The notes: generated by a model not told the origin, from the letters alone. DNA of 64,000 bases from Lachnospiraceae bacterium (GCA_017615545.1 JAFZZY010000028.1:1-64000), one strand, 5' to 3'; shown: positions 44,189 to 57,466, counted from the stretch's first letter. A program made the numbers and translations.

Positions 44189-45541
44189 TCAAGTGAACCG
44201 AATGAATAGGTATACTGTCGAAATGATCAAAACGATGATCGTTGCAGGAACCAGTTTCCTGCAGTACCGCCCCCAACGGATCGGGTAGCCGTTCTTCACC
44301 GATACGGCGGTTCCGACTACGTTTGCGGAGGCTCCGATCGGCGTTGCGCTTCCGCCGATGTCCGTTCCGATGGCCAATGTCCAGGCCAGCGTAGCGACCG
44401 GTATCCCGGACGCCTCGGACAGGTTTTTGATGACCGGCACCATCGTCGCCGCAAACGGGATATTGTCCACGAAAGCACTTGCGATCGCAGATACCCACAT
44501 AATGATGACGATCATGAGCCGTATGTTACCGCCGCTGATATTCTCGATAAAACGGGCGATCTGCTCCAGGATCTGCGTTTCTTCCAGACCGCTGACGACG
44601 ACAAACAGGCCTGTGAAGAACAGCAACGTCTTGTAATCGACCTTCTTAAGCAAACGAAGCGCGTATTTGCCGGATGCCAGCAGGGTAATGCCGCCGATCA
44701 CCAGACCGATGGTCGCGACCGTAAGGTGCGTCATGGAATGCGTGATCAAAAGCACGACCGCGCAGCCGAAGATGATACTGCTGATCACAAATCCTTTTTT
44801 ATCCCGGATCGCTTCCGATGGTTTCGGAAGGTCCGCCAGGTTGACTTTCGCGCCCTGCCCTGCGCTCAGTTCCTTACGGAACGCGAAGTACAGGAAGATC
44901 ACGGATACGATGAGGCTGATGCCCGCCACCAGGCCGGTGTTGGACAGAAAGTCAAAGAAAGAAAAGCCCAAAGATGTGCCGATGATGATGTTCGGCGGAT
45001 CTCCGCACATCGTGGCGCTGCCGCCTAAGTTCGCGCAAAAGATCTCTGCGAGGATCATCGGGACCGGATGGAATTTCAGCAGTTTCGCCAGTTCGACCGT
45101 CACGGCGGCGAGGAACATGATGACCGTGATACTGTCGATAAACATGGACAGCACGGCCGCCATGATGGTGAATGTAATGAAGATCGGAACCGTCCTGCAT
45201 TTTACGAGGAAGGCGATCTTCATGCACAGCCAGCGAAAGAAGCCGGAACGCGCCATGCCTTCGACCATCAGCATCATGCCCGCGATGAACAGGATCGTGG
45301 CCCAGTTGATGCCTGCGCTCTCGCTCTCCTCGACCTGATACCAGAAATCCCGCTTGAAAAAGTCCCCGAAGGCGAGCGTCCTCAGTATGGCCGCGCCGTC
45401 CTGCAAACATAATCCGAAGGTGAGGACGAGCATCAGCAAAGCGCTGCCGAGCGCCACATAATGTCTTTCGATTTTATCCAGAATGATCATGACGAACATT
45501 CCGAGAAATATAAGAACCGCAAAAATCTGCGCTATGATCAT
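44189..45541 (-). CDS. SLC13/ArsB-NhaD superfamily anion or sodium transporter
   Basis: 450 residues with about ten membrane helices. Matches the CitMHS/ArsB/NhaD ion transporter superfamily through the NLGGSATMCGDPPNIIIG signature near residue 170 and the later repeat GTDIGGSATPIGASANVVG near 400; both are inverted-repeat substrate loops. Substrate (dicarboxylate, arsenite or Na+/H+) cannot be told from the sequence. First gene of a two-gene operon with a perfect promoter. Confidence 0.85.
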   Translation of the reverse strand: MIIAQIFAVLIFLGMFVMIILDKIERHYVALGSALLMLVLTFGLCLQDGAAILRTLAFGDFFKRDFWYQVEESESAGINWATILFIAGMMLMVEGMARSGFFRWLCMKIAFLVKCRTVPIFITFTIMAAVLSMFIDSITVIMFLAAVTVELAKLLKFHPVPMILAEIFCANLGGSATMCGDPPNIIIGTSLGFSFFDFLSNTGLVAGISLIVSVIFLYFAFRKELSAGQGAKVNLADLPKPSEAIRDKKGFVISSIIFGCAVVLLITHSMTHLTVATIGLVIGGITLLASGKYALRLLKKVDYKTLLFFTGLFVVVSGLEETQILEQIARFIENISGGNIRLMIVIIMWVSAIASAFVDNIPFAATMVPVIKNLSEASGIPVATLAWTLAIGTDIGGSATPIGASANVVGTAVSVKNGYPIRWGRYCRKLVPATIIVLIISTVYLFIRFT

Positions 45542-45579
45542 AGGTATGCCTCTTGTTTATTTAATAAAAAACAGGAGTG

Positions 45580-45608
45580 ATTATAGCACAGTCAGTGAAG
45601 CGTGTCAA
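45580..45608 (-). promoter_or_regulatory. Sigma-A promoter of the transporter operon
   Basis: Minus strand TTGACA (45603-45608), 17-base spacer, TATAAT (45580-45585) with extended TGC. A near-perfect consensus. Confidence 0.85.
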
Positions 45609-45645
45609 CGCAATCCGTCTGTCCCTTTTCGGTAATATTTTATGC

Positions 45646-45692
45646 AAAACGGAGCTGCCGTACAGTGACTGGTCACAGATACGGCAGCTCCG
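45646..45692 (-). terminator. Terminator of divIC
   Basis: Minus strand perfect 13-bp stem CGGAGCTGCCGTA / TACGGCAGCTCCG with a 17-base loop, followed by TTTTG. It lies 60 bases after the divIC stop. Confidence 0.85.
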
Positions 45693-45752
45693 AAAAGGTT
45701 TTCTCGTTGATCTATCATAGCGCACGTCCCGTTTCCATGCGTATAATATACT

Positions 45753-46109
45753 TTATTCAGCAGGTGCGCTCTCGGTCGGCGGATCGATCCACTCTTTCTC
45801 TTTACCTTCGCGGATGATCACCTCGTCATCATAAACGAGACCGAACTTCTCGCGCGCCTTATCCTCCACAAACTGAGGAGAATTTACGTAATTCTCGTAA
45901 TCCAGGATCTCCAGGCGGCGCATCTCCTCTTTCTGGATCTGCATCTCGAGTTCTCGGATACGTTCGTCCTGTACCGAAGATTTGTGCAAAAGGTTGTCTC
46001 TCTGCGAGATCAATGCTACGGATAGGATCACGGCTACCATAGCAACGATCAGAAGCGGCAACTTTCGCACCCCGGTCCTCTTATGGCGCTTACGGCGTTT
46101 TCCGGCCAT
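45753..46109 (-). CDS. divIC: Septum formation initiator DivIC/FtsB-like
   Basis: 118 residues from the ATG at 46109 with AGGAGG upstream; the frame continues to 46187 without support. Basic cytoplasmic N-terminus, one membrane helix (LPLLIVAMVAVILSVALI), an outer coiled coil (RIRELEMQIQKEEMRRLEIL) and the family region YVNSPQFVEDKAREKFGLVYDDEVII. Part of the DivIB-DivIC-FtsL complex that activates septal wall synthesis. Here it is a separate transcription unit. Confidence 0.9.
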   Translation of the reverse strand: MAGKRRKRHKRTGVRKLPLLIVAMVAVILSVALISQRDNLLHKSSVQDERIRELEMQIQKEEMRRLEILDYENYVNSPQFVEDKAREKFGLVYDDEVIIREGKEKEWIDPPTESAPAE

Positions 46110-46196
46110 GGATCCTGTCCTCCTTTCACAAAATCTACACCGCCGGACACAACATCTAGTTGTTGATCCCGGCAGAAAATACAACACTACACTCTA

Positions 46197-46225
46197 AGTA
46201 TAAACGACTGTCTACGCAATTTCAA
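46197..46225 (-). promoter_or_regulatory. Sigma-A promoter of divIC
   Basis: Minus strand TTGAAA (46220-46225), 17-base spacer, TATACT (46197-46202). About 90 bases upstream of the divIC start. Confidence 0.75.
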
Positions 46226-46323
46226 GAGCTTTTCCCTAATTTATCACACATTTTGAATTTTAACTGCCCGTCGTTGATCGCAAAACATACTAACTCCCCC
46301 CCGCGGCGATGCCCACAGCAAAA

Positions 46324-46356
46324 CAAAAAACAGGGCTGCCGCATCGCGACAACCCT
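46324..46356 (-). terminator. Terminator of the hup-rqcP operon
   Basis: Minus strand stem CAGGGTTGTCGC / GCGGCAGCCCTG (two G-U pairs, 3-base loop) followed by six T. It splits rqcP from divIC. Confidence 0.9.
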
Positions 46357-46364
46357 GCTGTCTA

Positions 46365-46622
46365 TCAAGCTTTCGGTTCTTCGGGAAGCAATCGGAACAT
46401 TTCCTTTGCATCGTCCTTGCGGACCACTTCCGCGACCTCCAAAACCTCGACTTTTACGGTCTTCTGTCCGAACCCGATGGAGATGATGTCGCCGACCTTC
46501 ACTTCCTGTGAAGCCTTCGCGACCTTACCGTTAATGCTCACGCGGCCCGCATCGCAGGCTTCGTTCGCAACGGTCCTCCGTTTGATCAGACGGGAAACCT
46601 TTAAATATTTGTCCAGTCTCAT
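46365..46622 (-). CDS. rqcP: S4-domain RNA-binding protein RqcP
   Basis: 85 residues. Small S4-fold protein (MRLDKYLKVSRLIKRRTVANEACDAG) matching YabO/RqcP, which helps RqcH add alanine tails to stalled nascent chains on the large ribosomal subunit. Overlaps the hup stop by one base (TAATG), so translation is coupled. In spore formers it is followed by yabP and yabQ, which are absent here. Confidence 0.9.
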   Translation of the reverse strand: MRLDKYLKVSRLIKRRTVANEACDAGRVSINGKVAKASQEVKVGDIISIGFGQKTVKVEVLEVAEVVRKDDAKEMFRLLPEEPKA

Positions 46623-46897
46623 TAAGCGTTAAGAGAATCCTTCAAAGCCTTAGCTGCCTTGAACTTAGCTGCTGTAGAAGCTGCGATCTTGATGGTCTCC
46701 TTAGTCTTAGGATTGCGGCCGGTTCTAGCTTCCTTCTTAACTACATCAAATGTACCGAAACCGGGAACAGCTACCTTCTGGCCAGCTACGAGCTCAGCGG
46801 TAACAACATCAAATACAGCCTTCAATGCCTTCTCAGCATCCTTCTGGGACAATTCGCTCTTTGCTGCAACTGCAGCTACTAATTCTTTCTTATTCAT
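46622..46897 (-). CDS. hup: HU-family DNA-binding protein
   Basis: 91 residues from the ATG at 46897 with GGAGG at 8 bases; the frame runs on to 46948 without a site. Nucleoid protein that bends DNA as a dimer. Signatures: MNKKELVAAVAAK, VPGFGTFDVVKKEARTGRNP (DNA-binding arm) and the KFKAAKALKD end. The leader holds a perfect 16-bp palindrome (GTGAAAGCTCTTTCAC, 46927-46942) that may influence expression. Confidence 0.95.
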   Translation of the reverse strand: MNKKELVAAVAAKSELSQKDAEKALKAVFDVVTAELVAGQKVAVPGFGTFDVVKKEARTGRNPKTKETIKIAASTAAKFKAAKALKDSLNA

Positions 46898-46957
46898 GGA
46901 ACATTCCTCCAATTGTTTTTTTGTACGTGAAAGCTCTTTCACGCCCATACGCCCGTT

Positions 46958-46986
46958 ATTATATCACACATTGCCTGTGTATTCAA
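46958..46986 (-). promoter_or_regulatory. Sigma-A promoter of hup-rqcP
   Basis: Minus strand TTGAAT (46981-46986), 17-base spacer, TATAAT (46958-46963). About 60 bases upstream of hup. Confidence 0.8.
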
Positions 46987-47063
46987 GCCTTTCCGTCAAG
47001 TTTTATCGTACAAAAACGTTAAAAAAGCCTTGAAAAGCGGACATTCTGAGGGGTTTTTCCCAC

Positions 47064-48407
47064 TTACTCTGCATCCGTAGGGGCTACTTCCTCGGTTGCC
47101 TCCACAGTGGGCTCTTCCGTAGCCTCTTCGGTTACTTCTTCCGTCGACCCCTCTTCGGTTGCTTCCTCGCCGGTCGTAGCATCTTCGGCAGTTGCTTCCT
47201 CAGTAGAAACTTCCTCCGTAGTTGCTTCCGCGGTGGTAGCCTCGGCAGTGGTAACCTCAGCGGTAGTAACCTCGGCAGTGGTAGCCTCAGCGGTTCCTGC
47301 TTCCGTCACTTCCTCAGAGGTAGACTCCACAGGTGCCTGTGTCGGGTAGTTGATCGCGGAAACCTTGATGTTTGCGTCAAATACAGAACCCTTTAACTTC
47401 AGTTCTTTCGCGGTCTCCAGAAGTGTTTTGTAGTTCTCATTAAACTTAGCTTCCTTACGGGTCGCGATCTCCTGATCGATCCTGGACTGAGTCGACTCAG
47501 CATCATCCTTCGCGCTCAGGTACACAGCATAGTAATAATTCTCATCTTCGGTCTTTGCAAACTCACCCTCAGAAAGAGCAGCAACGGCTTTAGCATGCGT
47601 GGTATCAACACCGCCGACCGACATCGTCGTATCCTTATCGCAAACTACCTTGATCCTGTGCTCAGCATCTTCGGGATCTGTGAAATCTGCCACGATCTGT
47701 TCCAGATCGACCTTAGTGATATCTTTTTCAGCCTTATCGTAAGCATCTCTGAAAGCATTGTATACTGCATCGATGCGAGCTGCTTCATCCGTCTGATCAT
47801 CCTTATCCTTCGCGATCTGCAAGTAATATACGCGTGCTACACGGAAAGCTTCACGGTCGACTTCGGGATCATATCCTTCACACAACTGAATATGCGCGCG
47901 GTTTGCCAATGCGTTCTGGGTGATAAAACGCTCGATCGCTTCGGCGCTGATCTCCGTACCCTCAACGATGTATGCGTGCTCGCCTTCAGTAAATTCCTTT
48001 ACCTCGTTAGCGATGTTCTCTTTATCGGTATCTGTCAAAGTGATGCCATGCTCGTTCGCATAATCGTTCAGCACGTGCGTCTGGTAAACGATACGCAAAA
48101 CGCCCTGCTTAACAGCATCCCAGTTGGTCATGTCATCTTCAAACATACCCTTTTGCTTATAGAACTCTTCCAGAGTACCTTTGAATATGTCGAGCGCCTT
48201 ATACAGGCTGTAATAGTAATCTAGGGAACTCTGTTCCAGCCGCGTATAGAATAACATCTCATCCAAATAGATGTTCTCATCACCAAACGTAGCAGCGACG
48301 GTCGAGGAAAACTCTTTTTTGTCTACCTTCGCCCTTGAACATCCGGTCAGCGCGGACAATGTTAATGCAAAAGCCGTTACGATTGCTAATCCCTTTTTAA
48401 ACCTCAT
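47064..48407 (-). CDS. Foldase-like lipoprotein (PrsA/SurA N-domain type) with Thr/Glu-rich tail
   Basis: 447 residues. A lipoprotein signal with lipobox LTGC (Cys23) is followed by a helical chaperone-like region (about 30-345) resembling the SurA/PrsA N-domain, where a peptidyl-prolyl isomerase domain is not evident. The last 95 residues or so are a low-complexity tail of Ala/Thr/Glu/Val units (TTAEVTTAEV). In related Clostridia a PrsA-like gene occupies the same place after mfd. Likely helps fold exported proteins at the membrane surface; the tail may extend into the wall. Confidence 0.75.
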   Translation of the reverse strand: MRFKKGLAIVTAFALTLSALTGCSRAKVDKKEFSSTVAATFGDENIYLDEMLFYTRLEQSSLDYYYSLYKALDIFKGTLEEFYKQKGMFEDDMTNWDAVKQGVLRIVYQTHVLNDYANEHGITLTDTDKENIANEVKEFTEGEHAYIVEGTEISAEAIERFITQNALANRAHIQLCEGYDPEVDREAFRVARVYYLQIAKDKDDQTDEAARIDAVYNAFRDAYDKAEKDITKVDLEQIVADFTDPEDAEHRIKVVCDKDTTMSVGGVDTTHAKAVAALSEGEFAKTEDENYYYAVYLSAKDDAESTQSRIDQEIATRKEAKFNENYKTLLETAKELKLKGSVFDANIKVSAINYPTQAPVESTSEEVTEAGTAEATTAEVTTAEVTTAEATTAEATTEEVSTEEATAEDATTGEEATEEGSTEEVTEEATEEPTVEATEEVAPTDAE

Positions 48408-48493
48408 ATTCTCCTCCTCGAGATCCTCCCGGATCCCGGTCTATCATAGTCGGTATGCAACGTCTTGCGTCGCATAACCTGTATTATTATATA

Positions 48494-52057
<3,564 letters not shown>

Positions 52058-52066
52058 GCTTCACCT

Positions 52067-52627
52067 CTAACCGTTGTACCGGTTCATCGCCGCCTGCGTG
52101 CCCTGCTCCAGGATGAGCTCGATCGCGCTCGCCGCATCGACCACGCCCTCGCGCACGAGAGGCATCTCGTCGCTCTTAAATTTGGACAGCACATAATCCG
52201 CCAGATCCATGCGCGCGGGCTTCTCTCCGACGCCGACACGGACGCGCACGAACTCCTGCGTGCCTAAATGCAAAATGATATTCTTCATACCGTTGTGGCC
52301 GCCCGCGCTGCCTTTTTCACGCACGCGGATGCGCCCCAAGTCCAGCGCGATATCATCATAGACCACGATAATATCCGCAGGTGTCACCTTATAAAAGTCG
52401 ACGAGGGCGCGCACGCTCTCACCGCTTAGGTTCATATAGGTCAGGGGCTTCGCCAGCAGGACCTTCTGTCCGCCGATCACGCCCTTGCCGAGCATGGCCT
52501 TATGCTTCACGGTGTCCATGGCGATGTTGTGCTGATACGCCAGGCGGTCCACCACATCAAAGCCCATGTTATGGCGCGTTCCCACATATTTTGTCTCCGG
52601 GTTACCCAGTCCGATGATCATATACAT
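52067..52627 (-). CDS. pth: Peptidyl-tRNA hydrolase
   Basis: 186 residues. Releases tRNA from prematurely dropped peptidyl-tRNA. Signatures: IIGLGNPETKYVGTRHNMGF with Asn and the catalytic His, KPLTYMNLSGESV, VVYDDIALDLGRIRVREKGS and GGHNGMKNII. The ATG at 52627 has AAGGAG at 7 bases. In an operon with mfd. Confidence 0.96.
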   Translation of the reverse strand: MYMIIGLGNPETKYVGTRHNMGFDVVDRLAYQHNIAMDTVKHKAMLGKGVIGGQKVLLAKPLTYMNLSGESVRALVDFYKVTPADIIVVYDDIALDLGRIRVREKGSAGGHNGMKNIILHLGTQEFVRVRVGVGEKPARMDLADYVLSKFKSDEMPLVREGVVDAASAIELILEQGTQAAMNRYNG

Positions 52628-52686
52628 TGCTAAACTCCTTATGGCGGGTTTTCCTGCGAAAACCTACCCCTTTTTTAACGCACGAG

Positions 52687-52711
52687 GGAGGCTGCTTATC
52701 TTGCAGCCTCC
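52687..52711. other. Stable hairpin between glgD and pth
   Basis: Perfect 9-bp stem GGAGGCTGC / GCAGCCTCC with a 7-base loop. No T-run follows on the minus strand, so it is a weak terminator or an mRNA stability element. Confidence 0.5.
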
Positions 52712-52756
52712 TTATGCAAAACTATTTACCGTCAGGTCTGCGAAGCAGATCCGACA

Positions 52757-53881
52757 TTACAAACTATATCTTTCGTTCTTCTCAACGACGATCTTGATAT
52801 CGTTCGGATCGCCGATGTAGGTCGTGTTCGCGCGGATCGTATCCCGGCTCTCGACGATGCAGTTCTCGATGACGGTATTATCACCGATATAGACATCGTT
52901 CAGGATGATCGAGTTTTTGATCACGCAGTTATTGCCCACGAAAACCTTCTTAAACAGAACGCTGTTCTCCACCACGCCGTTGATGATGCAACCGCTGGAG
53001 ACCAGACTGTTGCGCACCGCCGAACCGGGGTTGTACTTCGCCGGCGGGTTGTCGTCCACCTTCGAATAGACATCCGGGAACTCGCGGAAGAAATACTTCC
53101 GGATCTCCGGCTTCAGGAAATCCATGTTCGTGTTGAAGTAGGAACGAACGCTGGAAATGCTGCTCCAGTAGGTGTCGATCTTATACGCGTAGATGTGCTT
53201 CAGGTTCTTATAACGGATGAGGATGTCGTTTACGAAATCGTAGCGATCCTCGGCCGCGCAGCGCTCGAGCAGCTCGATGAGCTGACGTCTGCGGACAATG
53301 TAGATGCCGCAGGAAGCGGTCTTGTAACTCGGCACCATGGGCTTCTCCTCGAAGTCCAGGATGCGGTTGTCATCCGCCAGACGGACCAGACCGAAACGGG
53401 TCAGGTCTTCTTTCTCCGGATCGAGATCCTTACAAACGACCGTGATGTCCGCCTTCTTCTGGATATGATATTCCAAAACCGCGTTGTAGTCAAGTTTATA
53501 GATACCGTCGCCGGATGCGATGACTACATAAGGCTCGTGGCTGTTCTTCAGATAGTTCAGGTTCTGGTAGATACTGTCCGCCGTTCCGCGGTACCAGTTT
53601 CCGTTATCCATGGTGATCATGGGGTTGTAGATAAAGAGTCCGCCCTGCTTACGTCCGAAGTTCCACCATTTGGAGGAGTTCAGATGCTCGTTCAGGGAAC
53701 GGGAGTTGTACTGGGTGATAACGGCCACCTTATTGATGTGGGAGTTCGTCATGTTACTCAGTGCAAAATCGATGCTCCGATAACTGCCGGCGATGGGCAT
53801 AGCCGCAACAGCACGCTTCTGCGACAGTTCGTTCATGCGCTTATTGTTTCCGCCTGCTAAGATAATACCTATCGCTCTCAT
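52757..53881 (-). CDS. glgD: Glucose-1-phosphate adenylyltransferase regulatory subunit GlgD
   Basis: 374 residues. Non-catalytic or weakly catalytic partner of GlgC in Firmicutes. Nucleotidyltransferase fold with [20 protein letters not shown], in which the catalytic GxGxRL loop is degenerate, followed by hexapeptide-type beta-helix repeats ([20 protein letters not shown]). Overlaps glgC by 4 bases (ATGA), so translation is coupled. Confidence 0.92.
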   Translation of the reverse strand: MRAIGIILAGGNNKRMNELSQKRAVAAMPIAGSYRSIDFALSNMTNSHINKVAVITQYNSRSLNEHLNSSKWWNFGRKQGGLFIYNPMITMDNGNWYRGTADSIYQNLNYLKNSHEPYVVIASGDGIYKLDYNAVLEYHIQKKADITVVCKDLDPEKEDLTRFGLVRLADDNRILDFEEKPMVPSYKTASCGIYIVRRRQLIELLERCAAEDRYDFVNDILIRYKNLKHIYAYKIDTYWSSISSVRSYFNTNMDFLKPEIRKYFFREFPDVYSKVDDNPPAKYNPGSAVRNSLVSSGCIINGVVENSVLFKKVFVGNNCVIKNSIILNDVYIGDNTVIENCIVESRDTIRANTTYIGDPNDIKIVVEKNERYSL

Positions 53882-55152
53882 ACCCTGCCACCTGCCTTTA
53901 CAATATAACCGCCGCTCTCCAGAGCGCCGTCCGGATAGTCTTCGGCAGTCGTCACGCCGGAGATCGCGGTGTTCTTGCCGACGCGAACGCCGTCAGGAAC
54001 GACGGAATTCTCGCCGATGGTCACAAGATCAAATACATAGACCTTCTTATCGAGTTTGCTTTCGGCATACTCGCCGACACCGAGTTCACAGTTCTTTCCG
54101 ATCACGGTACCCTCGGCGATGATGCACTTCTCGAGCCGGCTGCCTGCGCCGATCACAGCGCCCTGCATGATGATCGAGTCGCGCACGACCGCGCCCTCTT
54201 CGATCACGACGTCCGCACCGATGATGGAACTGTAGACCTCGCCATAGATCTCGCTGCCCTCACCGAGAAGCGAACGCTCTACGTGTGCATTGGCCGCGAT
54301 ATACTGCGGGGGCAATGAATCCGTGCGGGTGTAGATCTTCCAGAATTCTTCATAAAGGTTGAATACCGGCACGATATCGATGAGCTCCATATTGGCTTCC
54401 CAATAGGAACCGAGCGTTCCGACATCCTTCCAATAACCGTTGTACTCATACGCGAAGATGCGCTCACCGCGCTCGTGGCAGAACGGGATGACATGCTTAC
54501 CGAAATCGCAGTTCGGCACGTCCTTCTGTGCGAGCAGTGCCTCACGAAGCAGCGACCACGTGAAGATGTAGATACCCATGGATGCCAGATTGCTGCGCGG
54601 GTTCGCGGGCTTCTCCTCGAACTCACGGATCCGTCCGTTGTCATCGGTGATGACGATACCGAAGCGGCTCGCCTCGGAAAGCGGAACGGGCATGGTAGCG
54701 ATGGTAAGGCCTGCGTTGTTCGACTTATGGAAATCGAGCATTACCTCATAATCCATCTTATAGATGTGGTCACCCGAGAGGATGAGCACGTAGTCCGGAT
54801 TATAACTGTCAATGTAATCGATGTTCTGGTAGATGGCATTGGCCGTACCTGTGTACCACTCACTGTTGGTACTCTTCTCGTACGGAGGCAGGATGGATAC
54901 ACCGCCCACGTTGCGGTCCAGATCCCACGGAATACCGATGCCGATATGTGTGTTCAGACGAAGCGGCTGATACTGTGTCAGTACGCCGACTGTATCGATG
55001 CCCGAATTGATGCAGTTGCTCAACGGAAAATCGATGATGCGGTACTTTCCGCCGAATGCCACCGCCGGTTTTGCGACCTTGGAGGTAAGTACTCCGAGGC
55101 GGCTTCCCTGTCCCCCTGCGAGAAGCATAGCGATCATTTCTTTCTTAATCAC
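53878..55152 (-). CDS. glgC: Glucose-1-phosphate adenylyltransferase GlgC
   Basis: 424 residues. Makes ADP-glucose from glucose 1-phosphate and ATP, the committed step of glycogen synthesis. Shows [20 protein letters not shown], the [10 protein letters not shown] metal-binding motif, EFEEKP and a C-terminal beta-helix. The start codon is GTG with AAGGAG at 7 bases. First gene of a glgC-glgD operon; glycogen synthase is not in the window. Confidence 0.95.
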   Translation of the reverse strand: MIKKEMIAMLLAGGQGSRLGVLTSKVAKPAVAFGGKYRIIDFPLSNCINSGIDTVGVLTQYQPLRLNTHIGIGIPWDLDRNVGGVSILPPYEKSTNSEWYTGTANAIYQNIDYIDSYNPDYVLILSGDHIYKMDYEVMLDFHKSNNAGLTIATMPVPLSEASRFGIVITDDNGRIREFEEKPANPRSNLASMGIYIFTWSLLREALLAQKDVPNCDFGKHVIPFCHERGERIFAYEYNGYWKDVGTLGSYWEANMELIDIVPVFNLYEEFWKIYTRTDSLPPQYIAANAHVERSLLGEGSEIYGEVYSSIIGADVVIEEGAVVRDSIIMQGAVIGAGSRLEKCIIAEGTVIGKNCELGVGEYAESKLDKKVYVFDLVTIGENSVVPDGVRVGKNTAISGVTTAEDYPDGALESGGYIVKAGGRV

Positions 55153-55249
55153 AAAATCACTCCTTTTATCTTTATTCTTTGAGGTTCCTCCTCCCCAAAG
55201 GTAAAAATGCTTGATCTACGGACAATTTTACGTTTTTCTTTGCTCATTC

Positions 55250-55278
55250 ATTATAGCATGTGATCGTGAATTTGTCTA
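55250..55278 (-). promoter_or_regulatory. Sigma-A promoter of glgC-glgD
   Basis: Minus strand TAGACA (55273-55278), 17-base spacer, TATAAT (55250-55255) with extended TGC. About 100 bases upstream of the GTG start. Confidence 0.75.
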
Positions 55279-55285
55279 CTTAATT

Positions 55286-55732
55286 CTATGAATTGTACAA
55301 AGATTTTTCCATGCGGATGCAGTCGAAGGTATCCCCGTGGATAACCGTCCGGTCGGTCACAGTGTAACCGAGTTTTTCATAGAATTCCACCGCCACGTCG
55401 CGGCTCTCCACGACCGCTTTGGTGTAGCCCAGTTCGCACAGCCATTTTTCGGCTTCCGTCACGACCTCGCGCCCGAGTTCGTGCCCGCGATACTCCGGCA
55501 GCACCACGACCCGGCCGATCATGGCCGCTCCGTCGCCGACCGGATAGAACCGGCAGGTCGCGACCGGAAAATCGCTGTCCGTCAACACGATATACTTCGT
55601 TTCCGGCGTGTCGTGTTCGTCAAATTCGCGGCGCAAAGTGATCCCGTGCTGCCGCGCCATCCCCTGGATGCGGACGTAGTATGCGCCCGCCTGCTGCCAC
55701 GTCTCCGTGGCGCGGATGACCTGAATATCCAT
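55286..55732 (-). CDS. GNAT-family N-acetyltransferase
   Basis: 148 residues from the ATG at 55732; a longer frame to 55819 would cross the upstream terminator. Acetyl-CoA-binding motif A is visible in MIGRVVVLPEYRGHELGREV (R-G-x-x-L/G), and the later AEKWLCELGYTKAVVESRD and FYEKLGYTV stretches fit the GNAT fold. Substrate unknown. No separate promoter is obvious between the terminator at 55751-55795 and this start, so it may depend on read-through. Confidence 0.85.
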   Translation of the reverse strand: MDIQVIRATETWQQAGAYYVRIQGMARQHGITLRREFDEHDTPETKYIVLTDSDFPVATCRFYPVGDGAAMIGRVVVLPEYRGHELGREVVTEAEKWLCELGYTKAVVESRDVAVEFYEKLGYTVTDRTVIHGDTFDCIRMEKSLYNS

Positions 55733-55750
55733 CTTCCTCTTCCCCCTTGC

Positions 55751-55795
55751 AAGAAAACCGCGGACAATGCTTCGCTTGCAGGAAACACTGTCCGC
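55751..55795 (-). terminator. Terminator of the TIR-less zinc-ribbon gene
   Basis: Minus strand 15-base arms (CGCGGACAGTGTTTC / GAAGCATTGTCCGCG, two imperfect pairs) followed by GTTTTCTTG. Confidence 0.75.
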
Positions 55796-55825
55796 GTGTT
55801 TATGTCGATCTACTGCCAAACGGCA

Positions 55826-57385
55826 TTATAATACTTCCAAGATACGTTTCCAGAGATATCCGATCGCGAGGAAAACACCGATCCAGACCGGAAGCTGGGG
55901 CTGGATCCATACCAGCAGGGCTACGATCAGGATAATGGTCACAACGACCGCGGCAACGATCAAATGCCACTTTCGGTTGCTGATGTGTTTCATCTCTTTT
56001 CGAACGGCTTTCTTCCGGCAGATCGAAGCCTGAAGTTCACAGTCACGATAATCTCCGAGTTCTTCGAACAGGGCGGCCGCCTCGGCAAACTGCTCCGGTT
56101 CATACGCCCACTTCATGGCATATTCGGCCCTGTCATACGCCGCTGCCATCGACTTTTTGTGCGCCTCATCCATGCGCTTGGAGGCGTCACGGAACTTACC
56201 GAGGTTACGGAACGTCTCCTCTGCGGTCGCCAGGACCTCGGGATCCTTCGAGTTCTCCATATCGATGAGAGCTATGATATAGTCACATTCATTGGCCCGG
56301 ATGGAAAACTCACGGCGACGTGAGTTGATCATCTTTCGGGTCTCTTCCGGAATGCCCTTAACATCCGTGTCTTCGTCCATCAACTCTTTATAACGGATGG
56401 ACAGTTCGGACAGGATCCGTCGATCTGCCGCCGAGGCGCTGGAAAGCTTATCACTGACCTTGCGAGCCTTATCCAGCGATCTGTCCATGCAGTTGATCAT
56501 GCAGTTTTTCGAATCTTTGTAATATTCCAGGTTCGAAAACGCATCGGCCGCGTTCAACATGCTCTCTGCATTTCCGTTCGCTTCCATGATCATGGTCGCC
56601 GAACGATAACGACACTCTTTCGCCTTCTCGAGACATTCTTTTCTGCGCTCTTCCAACGCCTGACGGACCTCTTTATCGTCGCCGGGCTTCGGGCGTACCG
56701 CCGCCAGTTTCTCATAGCGGTTCGCCAGGTTATTCAGCGCACGCGTATCCAGCAGGCCGCGTGCCAGGATGCGGTCCGCCTCTTCCATCTCGGGATCGAC
56801 GATCTTCCGCTGGCCCAGGACCTCGGGAAGCAATACCGCGGACTCTTTCACGGCCGCCTGTGCAGCATCCTCCGGTGTTTCTTCCGTCTCGCGCTCGGAG
56901 CCGTCCGAGAGCATACGGGGCTCGGCAAATGCAGCATTGCCCTGCTGAAGCTGGCGTTTCTGGATCGCTGCGATAATGCGGCCTTCCTCTGACATCACTT
57001 CAAACTGCTCCTGCGTCGCCAAATCGGTCGCGCGGATGTAGTCGTCGTCCGCCAGAATGCTACGGAACAGCGGGCGGTGGCAGGCCGGGATCTTGCGTCC
57101 GGTAGTCGGATTATCGATGTAGATGACGCCATAGCGACACAAAACACGACCCCATAAGAAGTCTGCGTCCTCTTCGCGATCCAACAATTCATTATATATT
57201 CTTTCCGCCGCCTCAAAATCACCCTTCTGACGGTATTCATTGGCCTGGTTGATCTTTTCCATGTTGTCTATGGTTATGGTTTGCGGAACCGTCTGCGCGG
57301 TCTTACAATATGTACATTCACGTGTGCGCATTCCGTCAGACACGAACAACGGGGTGCCGCACATCTTACAATTCATTACAGCCAA
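55826..57385 (-). CDS. Zinc-ribbon/TPR membrane protein, TIR-less relative of the upstream TIR proteins
   Basis: 519 residues. Start is TTG with AAGGAG at 9 bases; the next ATG is too far from that site. N-terminal zinc ribbon (Cys6, Cys9, Cys24, Cys27), then a helical region that aligns with both upstream TIR proteins up to IAAIQKRQLQQGN, exactly where their TIR domain begins. Here the TIR domain is replaced by about 100 unrelated residues; TPR-like helices follow. The C-terminus holds two membrane helices (about 465-515). Likely a membrane-bound partner of the TIR proteins. Confidence 0.75.
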   Translation of the reverse strand: MAVMNCKMCGTPLFVSDGMRTRECTYCKTAQTVPQTITIDNMEKINQANEYRQKGDFEAAERIYNELLDREEDADFLWGRVLCRYGVIYIDNPTTGRKIPACHRPLFRSILADDDYIRATDLATQEQFEVMSEEGRIIAAIQKRQLQQGNAAFAEPRMLSDGSERETEETPEDAAQAAVKESAVLLPEVLGQRKIVDPEMEEADRILARGLLDTRALNNLANRYEKLAAVRPKPGDDKEVRQALEERRKECLEKAKECRYRSATMIMEANGNAESMLNAADAFSNLEYYKDSKNCMINCMDRSLDKARKVSDKLSSASAADRRILSELSIRYKELMDEDTDVKGIPEETRKMINSRRREFSIRANECDYIIALIDMENSKDPEVLATAEETFRNLGKFRDASKRMDEAHKKSMAAAYDRAEYAMKWAYEPEQFAEAAALFEELGDYRDCELQASICRKKAVRKEMKHISNRKWHLIVAAVVVTIILIVALLVWIQPQLPVWIGVFLAIGYLWKRILEVL

Positions 57386-57466
57386 GGTGCTCTTCTCCTT
57401 TACATATCAAATCGTTCTTTTCTCAGTTTTCGCACTCTTTGGGTTTCGAAACTACTCTTGTCTGTT

